From: Triglochin maritima
Taxonomy: Eukaryota; Streptophyta; Magnoliopsida; Alismatales; Juncaginaceae
Direction of reading: 5' to 3'
Assembly: GCA_963682175.1 (NCBI GenBank)
Contig: OY821791.1
Location: 22,847,826-22,911,825 of the forward strand
Length of the DNA stretch: 64,000 bases
Shown: positions 33,120-44,085 of the stretch, one piece after another
Layout of the letters: each line of letters starts with the position of its first letter
Numbering within the stretch: the stretch's first letter is position 1
Notes under the pieces: model-generated
Told to the model about the DNA's origin: nothing
Seen by the model: only the letters and a program-made list of their open reading frames with translations
The model's database searches: none
Made by a program: the position numbers and the translations under genes

Positions 33120-33720
33120 TACTAGCCTCAAATTGTTGATGATTGTGTCCTTCAAAGGATAAACTTTTTAAAAAAAAGGACATAATCAATTTAAAAAGCA
33201 TACGTGTCCTTTAAAAGACATAGGTGTCTTTTAAAAGATGGGCTTGTTATTGGAGGACATTTTCGTGGTTTAAAGGACACCCTTGGGCTTTAAAGGACAT
33301 ATTTGTGGTTTAAGGAACATAATTATCCTTTGAAGGACAAACTTTGTTTGAAAAGACAAATTCGATTTTAAAGGTCACTACAAGTTTAAAAACTTGGTCG
33401 GGGGTTTAAAATGAGGACAAACATTTTTTAAAAAGAACACATTGGATCTTTAAAGGACTCATGTGTCCTTTAAAGGACTTAGGTTTCCTTTAAAAGACGA
33501 GCCTCTATATTGAGGACCTTTCGTGCTTTAATGGAGACACTCGATTTTAAAGAATAGAGTTGGGTTTAAAGGACAAATTTGATTTTTAAATGACTCAAGT
33601 GTCCTTGGAATGACATCAGTGGCCTTTTTAGGATAGACTATTTTCGAAGGAGATATTCAATTATAAAGGAGAGACATGTCATTTAAAGGACAAAATCGTG
33701 AGTTTAAAAGGACATATCGT
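33120..33720. repeat. TTTAAAGGACA repeat field, block 3
   Basis: This has the same degenerate repeat as block 2 (for example 33195-33245, 33290-33345 and 33455-33500). It lies between two remnants of the minus-strand Ulp1-like gene, so it could be an intron or a separate insertion. Confidence 0.7.
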
Positions 33721-34747
33721 TTCATTGGTGTAGACGTCTGTGGCTTCAACCAGGGAAGTTGAGGCATCTTCTGTTTGTCCTTATGCTCTCCTCCCATAGT
33801 TTTTCTTTTATTTCGACCAGTGGAATCTCTATTGGTGTGTAGTCGGTATACTCTGGATTGACATACATTGCTCTATATTTCCATAACTGTATTTCTTGAT
33901 CTTTCTTAGCCAATTTTTTATAACCTTTTTGTATTTCTACTCTGCCTTCATCCACCTTAATTTCATATCCGTGAAGCCCACCTCATCTTGTAGCGGTTGT
34001 GTTCGGATTTTGTGGGCAGCAATGGTTATTCTTTGATGCTCTGTGTCTCGTGGAATGTCGTCGATTCTTTGCTCGTTGGTGGTCCAATGTTTAACCTATT
34101 CGTTAACATCACCGGTCTGTACATATTCAGATTGTTCCAACTCTTTTAAGTGTCTAACTTCCATTGGCTATTTTTTGGACGGAAGCATTTTCCTTAACGC
34201 AAGCAAAGAATGCCATCTATTGACTCTTGGAATGCAAGGTGGCTTTGCATTCTCAATTGTTAACTTCCCACATAGCGATACCTATAGCAATATGTCCGTA
34301 TTTGCAGTGTCACGAAACCCACTTAACAACATAAATGTTTTGCAAATTTTCAAATTTGATTTTTTTTACCTCAAGCATAGTGACACATCCATCAACGTTA
34401 CCCTTCTTTGTGGTAAGGTTGCTTGAAGATTTCCTTTTCTTTAGTTTTTACTGACTTTTTATGCCCGCATCCACGTACTCAAAACTACCTCTGCCAAGGC
34501 GTACTTGCTCATGTCTTCCAGACTTTCAACCAAAGACATCTACCATTACTTTGCTCTATTTATGCCATTGTAAAACATGAATGTAGTGAAAAGAAGACAC
34601 ATCACTAGTTTGATGTATTTTTCGTCATCTCCTCTTTCCATGTCATCGATCAGTTGTTTCTTTATTTATTTTTTCTCCAGTTTCCGACCAACACATTTGG
34701 CTGATTTCTATTAGTCATGTTGACTGGCATTCCTACCTTTTGCAATC

Positions 34748-36093
34748 TGTTGAACGTTTTAATTATACCGCAAGTGCACGGCGTCGGTGAAGACGTGGCA
34801 AATATGGCTCGTCCGCAGGGAGGTGAGCAGCCTCTTGTTTGTACGAAATCAAGTGGCAACAAAAAGGGAAGAGAGTTTGATTATACTAATATACCCTACA
34901 CTAAACTAGGAAGTAACACATGCACAAGCAAACAACAAGTGATGAACTAAAAAACTGAACTAAGAACTTGATAAGTATGCTGGAATCAGTAAGAGAGAGA
35001 CCCCTTAGGGAGTGGAGTGACTACACATACACAATAAGGAGGTAAGAATCTCTTCCTATAGGCACAAGTGGAGTTAGTGTTTTCGTGTATGGGAGGTGTG
35101 TACTTATCATTGCAAAACCCATCAATTAAATCACTAACCTATTTGATTAACATTCATAAACACAATCTGGTTATTTAAGAAACTAAACAAGCATGGTAGG
35201 TGTCTTAAACTTGTGGCAAAACCCATCTAGTGAAGTGTTCTATTCTAAAAGGCAAGCATCCATTCATATTAATGAACACATTTCAAAATAAAACATTCTT
35301 TCTTTCTTAATTGCATATATAAGTATCATCTCCATCCCCAAAAGGGGAGTGGTTTTACTCACTAAACATTAAATGAACTATTACACTATGATAAGAAGAC
35401 ACATTAAACTAAACATGCAAGAACTATAAAAGTAGCACAAAACTAAGAAAACTTTATTGATTTAAGACTCACAATACTAGTAGCATCTCCCCACTTGAGT
35501 TTCTTGCTTCAAGGCTTTCACTTCAATTAGGGAGAATGGCCACAAAGCATGGAGTGATTATAATAGAAGGTGAAGAGTTCTATTTATAGGCATAGAAAAA
35601 GATAATCCGGCACAATCCCCCGGTATGGGACTAAACAAATACAGAAATAGACTAAATACACACTAATACACGCTCCACATAAATCTGAGCGGATATGGAC
35701 CAAAATTGACTGCCAATTAGCGGTCTACAGTGTTCGGATCGCTTTGGATTTTCTTGTGGGCTTTTCTGGAAGGCTTTGTTTGAGTTTGATGCATCTACTT
35801 CGTTTGTTGGAGCTCCGACTCGAATAGAATTGCCAAAATACTCCCCATGATGGTGTGAAGTATTCTTGTTTGCTCATTGGTCCTTCGATCTTACGTTCAG
35901 TTCCTTCGATCTTGCATCTTAGTCCTTGAGTCTCTCAACTCAGTCATTTTTCATGCTTTTAGGTCCTTTTATGCCTCTTATCTTCAAACCTATTTATTTC
36001 TGAAATTCAAACATAAAACTCATCACATAGCATTCTTTAGGTAATAGATAATGGATATAAGATACAAATATAAGCATGAAATGATGTCAATCA
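34748..36093 (-). repeat. 3' LTR of gypsy G3
   Basis: On the plus strand it runs from TGTTGAACG to GATGTCAATCA (1346 bp). Unlike G1, the inner edge is not next to a polypurine tract: it abuts CAATCTAGC, and the first 200 bp of the usual 3' region are missing. The nearest purine tract is about 1 kb away, near 37140. Confidence 0.9.
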
Positions 36094-37298
36094 CAATCTA
36101 GCTACACGACTCGTTGGAATTATTTTGTCGATCATGGGACGCGGTAATACTACGGACCGACTCTATATATGTAATCAGTCCACACACCTGGCCTAAGTAA
36201 TCATTCGTGAAAGGTAATTAAGGACTTAAGTGCAAGACATGGACAACCTCAACATCCTCAAGTGATACAAAGTGTAAGGTCCATTAAGGTTCGTATTTGC
36301 ATTACTCTTTTTTTTCTTTTTTCTTCTTCTTTCTTTTCTTACTTTTTTTCTTGTTTTTCTTACTAGTTAGAGTTTCATTCTCAAAGGATCAGGTTTCATG
36401 CATCATTTCCTATGAGGACTTACACTATCACGTACACCTTTCCCCAAATCTCCACATAGGGCAATCCCTACCACCCGTGTAACGGGAGTTCGGTCGGTCC
36501 ATCCAAGGTCAGATGACTCGAAAGCACCAGGCACAAAGTCCCCTCAGACCTACTTTCCTGAGTGATAGGAGTCGTGCGAGAAGAGAGAACACCACTTATT
36601 CACTTATCTACATGGGAACCAAAACCCCTACACTTACAGTTTCACAAAAAGGGATTAAGGGCCATTGACTACGACAAACTTCCTTATACTAACACACGAA
36701 TTATTGACTCACTGGGTTCAGGGTGGACTTCTTTAAATGTTTGAGTACTGAAACCCTATGATTACACGCCCCCCGAGGGAAAACCGGGGTGCATCCTAAT
36801 GACTCGTTAAGACCTAAAGCCATAAAACTAGATATCCTAATGCATAAAGTTCAAGACAATTTTGGGAGCTTTCTTTTTACTTTTCCTCTCAACGGTTTTG
36901 CACATGGCAAACACACACAAAACCCACAAAAACATTTTCTTTCGCAAACACATGAAGATTTTGAAAGAATGTGAAATTTTTAAAGCACTATGCAAGCAAA
37001 ATAGGACAAGTCACCCAAGGATCATGGCAAACAGGTATATCGATATTAAATGCAGCACACTCACATGACCTTATCAATACACACAAAAGAAAACAAAAAT
37101 CAAAGGAAAAGACTCAACTATGTACACACGTAAAACATCCCCCCACACCTACTTCATGCATTGTCCTCAATGAATGTGAGCATGATACTACAAGGATTTA
37201 TGCATGAAAAATGGAAGATCTCACCAAGATGAAGTGCAACAAGAAGTTCATGGTTATAGTGACGGACACAAACCCGAATTCCCTCAGAAACTGTGAGA
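36094..37298 (-). mobile_element. 3' non-coding region of gypsy G3
   Basis: This is homologous to 4840-5978 plus 7507-7595 of G1. It shares the cacccgtgtaacggg phrase (about 36472-36486), a C-rich tract (36769) and a purine tract read as GGTGTGGGGGGATG on the minus strand (about 37136-37149). No coding sequence is seen. Confidence 0.7.
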
Positions 37299-38032
37299 TG
37301 TTCCATCCCCATTTGGGGGGTGGAGAAATATGTGATATGATTATGTAATGTAGTAGTGTGTGTTATCTTGATCCTTTGAGCCTTATATGATTTCCATAAG
37401 CATCTAATGGGATGTCACTCTTGTCTTTGATATGCTAATGCTCTTCAATGAGGCTTAGCATATGCTTAGACTAGTGGACCTATTTTATGGGGAATGATGA
37501 GGTAGGGATAATGATGGAATTAATATAGGAAACATGACTTGTAGTGTATGTGCTCTTGTTGCCTTGGCCTTGGTTAATGCCTTGTATGTTTTAATGATAT
37601 AGTCTTATCTTAATTCATGTGGAGTATAGTAGGGTCTAGTCTTTAGACATGAGTTAATTTAGATTCATTCCAATTATTATCTTGTATGTTTTAATGATGT
37701 AGTCTTATCTTATTTCATGTGGAGGCAAAGTTGGATTTAGTTTTATGATTTCATGCACTACATGTTGTGAGGAGCATAATTGAACACACACACACACACA
37801 TCTTTATATTCACATTATTTCTCAACCCCCTATGGGGTTTAGTTTTATTGCTTATCTTCCATTTCCTTTTTGCATTGTAGTGTAGTTTAGTGCAACCAAC
37901 CTTTCTCTCCTTTCGTTCTCGCTCGCCTTCGCACAAACCAAAAGTCGACACACCTCCCTGTGGATCGACCCGTACTTACCACCGCTTCAACGCGGCCGTG
38001 CACTTGCGGTTTAATATAAAATGAATCAATCA
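37299..38032 (+). mobile_element. Foreign gypsy LTR fragment inside G3
   Basis: The sequence matches the 3' half of the LTR at 52523-54086 (from ccatccccatttggggg to gcggttTAATATAAAA) in the opposite orientation to G3. It ends exactly with an LTR-type terminus ATCAATCA at 38032, next to gag. The other edge is an illegitimate junction at about 37299. It contains an (AC)n microsatellite at 37784-37800. Confidence 0.75.
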
Positions 38033-38706
38033 GCGCCACAACTCGATGCCATGGTGAGGGCATGAGGATAGTAGCTCCTTGAACCTCTCTAAGTATGCAT
38101 GGAATGATTCGGTCTCATGTTGATAGAACGAATTGATTTCGTTCCTCAATTTTTTCGTCCGATGATTTGGAAAGTACTTCTTGAGGAATGCAGATTGAAA
38201 CTCATCCCAAGTCCTAAAGGCATTCGCCTGGTTGTTGTACAACCATTTCTTGGCATCATCCTTTAGTGCAATGGGGACAAGCCTAAGATGGATGCAGTCT
38301 GTGCTAAGTTGTTGCAGTTTGAACATAGCACAAACCTCCTCAAATTCCCTGAGAAAGATATAGGGGTCACCTTTCCTAGTGACGTGAGGGAGCATGGAAA
38401 TAAACTGAGGCTTAACCTCAAAGTGGTTCCCATTTGCCTCTGGCAATACGATGCATGAGGGTAGAGCGGAACGACTCGGGTTGCATCGATCACGGAGAGG
38501 TATGGGAGCGATAACAGGAAGAACAGGTGGGGTTCCAGCAACTGCTCCTCCTCGCGGAAATTAGCCACCATTGAACCCGGACTGTGTGCGACACGAGAGG
38601 AGGGAGGCGTCGAGAAATCGACTACCGAAGCAGGGTTGACGACACGCCTCATCAAACGTCCGCTCTCGTCTCGTGCCCACGAAAGCATGCACAAAGGTGC
38701 ACACAC
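38033..38706 (-). pseudogene. gag of gypsy G3 (frameshifted, 3' truncated)
   Basis: This is homologous to G2 Gag. The N-terminal half (38706 to about 38480) and the conserved domain (38446-38033) are in different frames. The conserved domain shows KPQFISMLPH, DPYIFLREFEEVCAMF, LKDDAKKWLY, FQSAFLKKYFP, and then YLERFKELLSSCPHHGIELWR, a longer C-terminus than in G2. It ends at the foreign LTR fragment, so the zinc knuckle and protease are absent. Confidence 0.8.
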
Positions 38707-39768
38707 ACAAACGAAAACCTTTTTTCTTCTTCTTTAAACAAAGAATGTGCGTAGAGGAGAAGACGGGAGGACACAAGAGAGAAAGAGTGACGTCGGAGAG
38801 AAGGGAAGAAGTCCTTATGCTACGACGGGTGGGTACAGGTAGAAGCACACAAGCAAACAAGGCTCAAACAGTCCTAAGGTCGCTATAGGTCCTTACAGCT
38901 AGACGACGCCTAACTGCGAGGTCACACGGTCTCAACACGCCTCACCTCCCTACGACGAGGACCACAAAGCACAGCAAGTGAGTCAAGATCCGGAGATCTT
39001 GTCTCTCCTACTATCGACAGAGTGGGCAACGCCGATCAGGCCATGACGGTCGGGACCAGATCACTCGCCTAATGCGCCCGAAATCCTTAGGGCCAATGTC
39101 TACTTGATTTTAAAATTAGGCTCTTGATTAGTGTGGTTTTTTGGGTGAAGGAAAGGGTGATGAAATCCCCCACCTTAACTTATATGGGACAACCCCTCCT
39201 TAGTAGTGTTTTGGAGTCCTAATCTAACAATCAACTCTCCAAACAAACGCTCAACTCACACTTGTTGCAATGCACTTCCTACTAACTAATGCATGTTCAT
39301 ACGAAATGTATGAATGAGCGAAGGAAATGCGTACCTCACGCCAGCACTTAGCAACTGAAAGTAAAGCTAAAAGAAAAGACAATCTATGTGCCTAAGTCGA
39401 GCACATGATGCATGACCTAAACAAGAAATAATGCATAATCTTTTGCCTTGGGTTTTAAGGTCGAATTTGCTTAAAGGGAGATTGATTATTGATCTGGGAA
39501 CAAACTATAAGTCAAAACATGCCAAATCGAGTCCCAGATCACTATATCCAATAATACCACAGCTCAAAGAAAAACGAAAGGAAACAAAGCTTACCAGACC
39601 ACCAATTGGCGGTCTCAAGCCGCTGATTGGCGGTCTATGCTGCTTTGTTCGGCTTCCAATTTCTTCTGGTTCTTTCCCTTGGTCCTCAGAGTCTCCTGAA
39701 ACAAAACAAACTATAAAACACAAATTAAATCCACTCGAATCGTCCAAACCAGAGTCTGGACTGACACC

Positions 39769-39786
39769 TCCCCGGCAACGGCGCCA
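39769..39786 (-). other. Primer binding site of gypsy G3 (tRNA-Asp)
   Basis: On the minus strand it reads TGGCGCCGTTGCCGGGGA, an exact complement to the 3' end of plant tRNA-Asp(GTC), six bases from the LTR end. tRNA-Asp priming is typical of Athila-type elements. Confidence 0.92.
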
Positions 39787-39792
39787 AAAACT

Positions 39793-41163
39793 TGTTGAAC
39801 GTTTTAATTATACCGCAAGTGCACGGCGTCGGTGAAGACGTGACAAATACGGGTCGTCCACAGGTAGGTGAGCAACCTCTTGTTTGCACGAAATCAAGTG
39901 GCAACAAAAAGGGAAGAGAGTTTGAGTATACTAATCTACCTTACACTAAACTAGGAAGTAACACATGCACAAGCAAACAACAAGCAATGAACTAAAAAAC
40001 TGAACTAAGAACTTGATAAGTATGCTGGAATCAGTAAGAGAGAGACCCCTTTGGGGGTAGAGTGACTACACCTACACAATAAGGAGGTAAGAATGTCTTC
40101 CTATAGGCACAAGTGGAGGTAGTATTTTCATGTAAGGGAGGTGTTTACTTATCATGGCAAAACCCATCAATTAAATCACTAACCTATTTGATTAACATTC
40201 ATAAACACAAGCTGGTTATTTAAGAAACTAAACAAGCATGGGAGGTGTCTTAAACGTGTGGCAAAACCCATCTAGTGAAGTGTTCTATCTAACAAGCAAG
40301 CATGCATTCATATTAATCAACACATTTCAAAATAATTCTTCCTTTCTGAATTGCATATATAAGTATCATCTCCACCCCCAAAAGGGAATTGGTTTTACTC
40401 ACTAAAAATTAAACTAACTATTTCACTAAGATAAGAAGACATATTAACTAAGTTAGATTTAATATAAGACAATTAAACTAAACATGCAAGAACTATAAAA
40501 GAAGCACAAAACAAAGAAAACTTTATTGATTTAAGACTCACAATACTAGTAGCACCTCCCCACTTGAGTTTCTTGCTTCAAGGCTTTCACTTCAATTAGG
40601 GAGAACGGCCACAAAGCATGGAGTGATTGCAATAGAAGGTGAAGAGTTCTATTTATAGTCATAGAAAAAGGTAATCCGGGACAATCCCCCGGTATGTGAC
40701 TAAACAAATACCAGAAATAGACTAAATACACACTAATACATGCTCCACATAAATCTTAATGGATCCGGACCAAAAGTGACCGCCAATTGGCGGTGTACAA
40801 TGTTCGGATCGCTTTGAATTTTCTTGTGGGCTTTTCTGGAAGGCTTTGTTTGTCTTTGATGCATCTTCTTCGCTTGTTGGAGCTCCGACCCGAGTAGAAT
40901 TGCCAAAAAACTCCCCATGATGGTGTGAAGTATTCTTGTTTGCTCATTGGTCCTTCAATCTTACGTTCAGGTCCTTCGATCTTGCATCTTAGTCCTTGAG
41001 TCTCTCAACTCAGTCCTTTTTCATGCTTTTAGGTCCTTTTATGCCTCTTCTCTTCAAACCTATTTATTTTGGAAATTCAAACATAAAACTCGTCACGTAT
41101 CATTGTTTAGGTGAAAGATAATGGATATAAGATACAAATATAAGCATTAAATGATGTCAATCA
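39793..41163 (-). repeat. 5' LTR of gypsy G3
   Basis: On the plus strand it runs from TGTTGAACG to GATGTCAATCA (1371 bp) and is followed by the target duplication CAATC. The promoter TATAAATA is on the minus strand at 40657-40650. The palindrome region is near 40784 (gccaattggcgg). A second palindrome pair lies in the leader at 39604 and 39625. Confidence 0.9.
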
Positions 41164-41599
41164 CAATCCTAATACGATTTCCATATCATTTGTGTTGAAA
41201 TTCACAAGTTTATTCTCTATCCTGAACCCACCTTTTTCCTCCTCAAAATTTTCAATCATGAAATTGAGGATATCATTGTCTACAATTATTCTTTACATCC
41301 TCAGTAAGTGAGAGAACAATGTCTTCTAGAATATCGCATGTTGGTTGTCAGTATTGAGTTGAATCTCCTTGTTGGAGGTTGCTCATGAACACTTTGACAG
41401 TTGAAAGTAATTGAAAGTCTGCAATATAAACATTTTCATTCATGTTAAAGGACACAACCTCCAATGTCTAAAGAATAAATCCCAACGAACCTAACTCGAC
41501 CACCCCAGGTGCTCGTAAAGCATTATTTAAAACAAATCAAGAAAACCCTAAACCAGTGAAACGACGACCACCTCACCTACTCTCTACTGTTGGTACTCC

Positions 41600-42112
41600 A
41601 GACTTCCATGTGATGGGACTTCCATATTTTATGTCATTCCTTATGTTTTGGTTTTTGTGGTGGTCTGCGTAGCAGAGGAAGATTTATAGTATGTTTGAAA
41701 AAGGCAATTCTTTCAAAAGTTGGAATTTAACCTGATTTTGTTATTATGAAAATAATTTGAATTTTGAATTGTCCCAGTTCACACCATGTTTTTGGGAAAC
41801 CAACTCTTTCCCAATCTATCGGAAAACAAAAATTTGAATTACTTTAAAAATTCCTAAAACTTGTCAAAATAGGTTGACGTGGCTGGTAACTTGCAGTGTC
41901 CATGTATTAGTCCTCTTGCAAACATCAGTTTGTATCAGTCCTTGTAATTGGCAGGTTTGTGGTTCAAGGACCCTTTCGAGTTTTAAAGAATAGACTCTTG
42001 TGCTTCAAAGGACATACAGACATACATTTCCATTCAACGAAGTGAACCTATTGTGGTTGACTGAAGCACTGTGGAATTTACCCTTTAAAGCCTATTGTGA
42101 TATTTTAAAAGT
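41600..42112. other. Decayed DNA with a short TTTAAAGGACA patch
   Basis: No gene is recognised. The phrases aaggaccctttcgagtttt and caaaggacatac at 41960-42020 repeat those of the TTTAAAGGACA fields, so this is probably the other side of the decayed CACTA region. Confidence 0.45.
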
Positions 42113-42905
42113 TCAGAACCGCAAGTGCACGGTGTCGGTGAAGATGCGACAAATATAGGTTGTTTCACAAGGAGTTGTATGTGTCATTGTTCCCACCATA
42201 CTTCAATGGGAGAGAATAGGAGATTGAGGGTATCTAAACTGAGTGACGAATGCGACGTGAATCAACAACAACTAATCAAAAACTAGTCTTGTAGGAGGTA
42301 CAGAATGAATGCAAAAGTGAAGATGTGTAAGTTGTGTGTGTATACAAGTTAGTGCTCATGAAATGCTTAACATGGAATCCATAATGACCAAAAACCCCAA
42401 CTATGCCTCCACATGAATTAAGATTAAACATCATCATTAAAACATACAAGACATTAATTAAGATGAGGCCAACAAGAGCACATGCTCCCAGATGCCATCC
42501 TTATCTCTTTACCCACTCCAATCTTATCCTCACCTCATTATTCCCCATAAAGTAGGCCCACTAACCAAAGCATGTGTTAAGCATCAATTAAGATCATTAA
42601 TACATCAAAGGTAAGATTGAGAAATCCAATAAAATGACTATGGAAATCATGTGAAACTCCAAGATTAAGATTAAAACACACACCAATTTAACAACATTCA
42701 CACTTGAAATCATTCTCCATCCCCAATGGGATGGATTACTCACTAATCAACATTTTAACCAAAGAAACAACAACATACTAACAACACATAACAAGTAAAG
42801 AAGACTAGATTAAAACAAGGAATAAACAACACAACTTTTATTAATGAAGAAAAGAAAATACAAGTGTTCTCCTCCTCTCCTCCACTACACTACTTAGCAA
42901 GAAAA
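42113..42905 (-). mobile_element. Gypsy LTR fragment, G1 subfamily
   Basis: It opens on the plus strand with gttcagaaccgcaagtgcac and follows the G1 LTR (3262-3990) through cactaatca and aaagaagactag blocks. It stops before the promoter and U3. No matching terminus or target duplication was found. Confidence 0.7.
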
Positions 42906-43420
42906 CATTGTTGTAGAATGGGGTTATTATGTCGACTGTTTTGGCATATGACGTCAGATTGACTGACCCTAGTTGACTGACGTGTGTCTGGGGGACGTGG
43001 TAAGGGAGGGGAATATCACGTCGGCTAATACACCAATGCGGTAAGTAGGTTAACTACTTTGGTATTTCCTAATAACACCTACGTGGTATTTACAACATAC
43101 CACTTCGGCCTCACCCAGACGACCTACATGGATGTCCTACTATTAATACAAGAACTTCGGAAAAAGAATCCAATAATAGGACATACCACGTCAATTTGTT
43201 GGCAAGTGACCGACATGATCTGTAGACAAACCTCGTCGGTTGAAATGGAAGGCCGACGTGGTCACTTTTATTAAAAAATGCTTTTTGGAAAAAATCAGAA
43301 TAATATAATGTACCACGTCGGTTAGTTGGCAAACACCAACGTGGTATGCCCTTTCATGAAAAGAGTTTCCACGTCGATTTCTACGACATAATAGTCTTGT
43401 TATGTCCTTAAATGAATTTC
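42906..43420. mobile_element. Possible non-autonomous DNA transposon (CCACGTCGG repeats)
   Basis: Repeats of the form CCACGTCGGYT and its complement occur at about 43017, 43068, 43187, 43251, 43315, 43338 and 43371, in both orientations. The edges carry TTATTATGTCG (about 42926) and its inverted relative CGACATAATAG (about 43384). This organisation resembles the subterminal repeats of the CACTA element at 22792, but no clean CACTA termini or target duplication remain. Confidence 0.45.
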
Positions 43421-43911
43421 ATTGTTTTATTCTAGTTTTATTTTTAACTTCACATAAAGGTCCCTGCAATTGAAATACAAATGCATCACATAAAGTTCCC
43501 TGCAATTGAAACATGCATACACCATAACATTTTGATCATCGCATATAAATAATGATTGTGTTCTACCAAATGTAATTTTGTCATGTATCTCACTTTACAC
43601 TAGGATTCTTGAAATATATTACCAAAAACGTGACACACACAACAGATATATATATATTACACATATTCTCTAAATTTTTAATATGCATATCCAACAGAAA
43701 GAGACGTACACTTGAAACAAAAATCGAAGTTGTATGGTTGTTCAGGTAGTGAAGGTATATATTGCTGTAAACTATCTTTGTGTTATAAACTATGTTCCTT
43801 CAATTCAGCTGCCTTTGAATATGAACTGTCTCTAAACTATGTTGTTGTTTTACGTACACTATATAGGCATGCCATACCAGAATTATTAGTTAGTAGGCGG
43901 AATGTGGCTGT
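43421..43911. other. Gene-free spacer with a 37-bp tandem duplication
   Basis: The segment cacataaaggtccctgcaat plus following bases occurs twice in tandem (about 43451 and 43488). Nothing else is recognised, and the frames present have no known domains. Confidence 0.5.
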
Positions 43912-44085
43912 TGTAGGAAACAATGGCCCCTAATTAATTTAATCACTTAGTTAATTCTCTACTTGATTAAGCAAGATATGTAGCGGAAACAAACAATTAA
44001 AACAACTAAGGAAGAATATGCAAACCACAATTGAGATTGGTTTTTTATAGAGTTTTCGGTCACCCAGAACATTCTGGAAGTTTTC

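Larger units (their letters stand above)
34748..41163 (-). mobile_element. Ty3/gypsy element G3, two LTRs, non-autonomous
   Basis: It is a complete insertion bounded by exact CAATC repeats (34743-34747 and 41164-41168). Minus-strand order is 5' LTR (41163-39793), primer site (39786-39769), leader, gag (38706-38033), a plus-oriented fragment of a foreign gypsy LTR (38032-37299), 3' non-coding region (37298-36094) and 3' LTR (36093-34748). All pol domains are missing. The two LTRs look about 92-95% identical by eye, so the insertion is old. Any movement would have needed proteins from another element. Confidence 0.9.
31960..41590 (-). pseudogene. Ulp1-like transposon gene, decayed, split by gypsy G3
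   Basis: Minus-strand coding remnants occur at about 41350-41164, 34742-34040, 33955-33746, 33100-32440 and 32300-31960. The first two join through the G3 target site: removing G3 and one CAATC gives a continuous frame with FRIENKLVNFNTNDMEIVLG leading into LQKVGMPVNM. This resembles the N-terminal domain of plant transposon proteins that carry a Ulp1 protease. A Lys/Glu-rich segment lies at about 33080-32800. The last piece has INSGHWILLTVDGKN, like the strand around the catalytic His of C48 (SUMO-type) peptidases. Such genes occur in plant CACTA and MULE elements, and their role in transposition is not settled. Stops and frameshifts are many. Assignment to Ulp1 rests on one short motif plus context. 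Confidence 0.55.
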
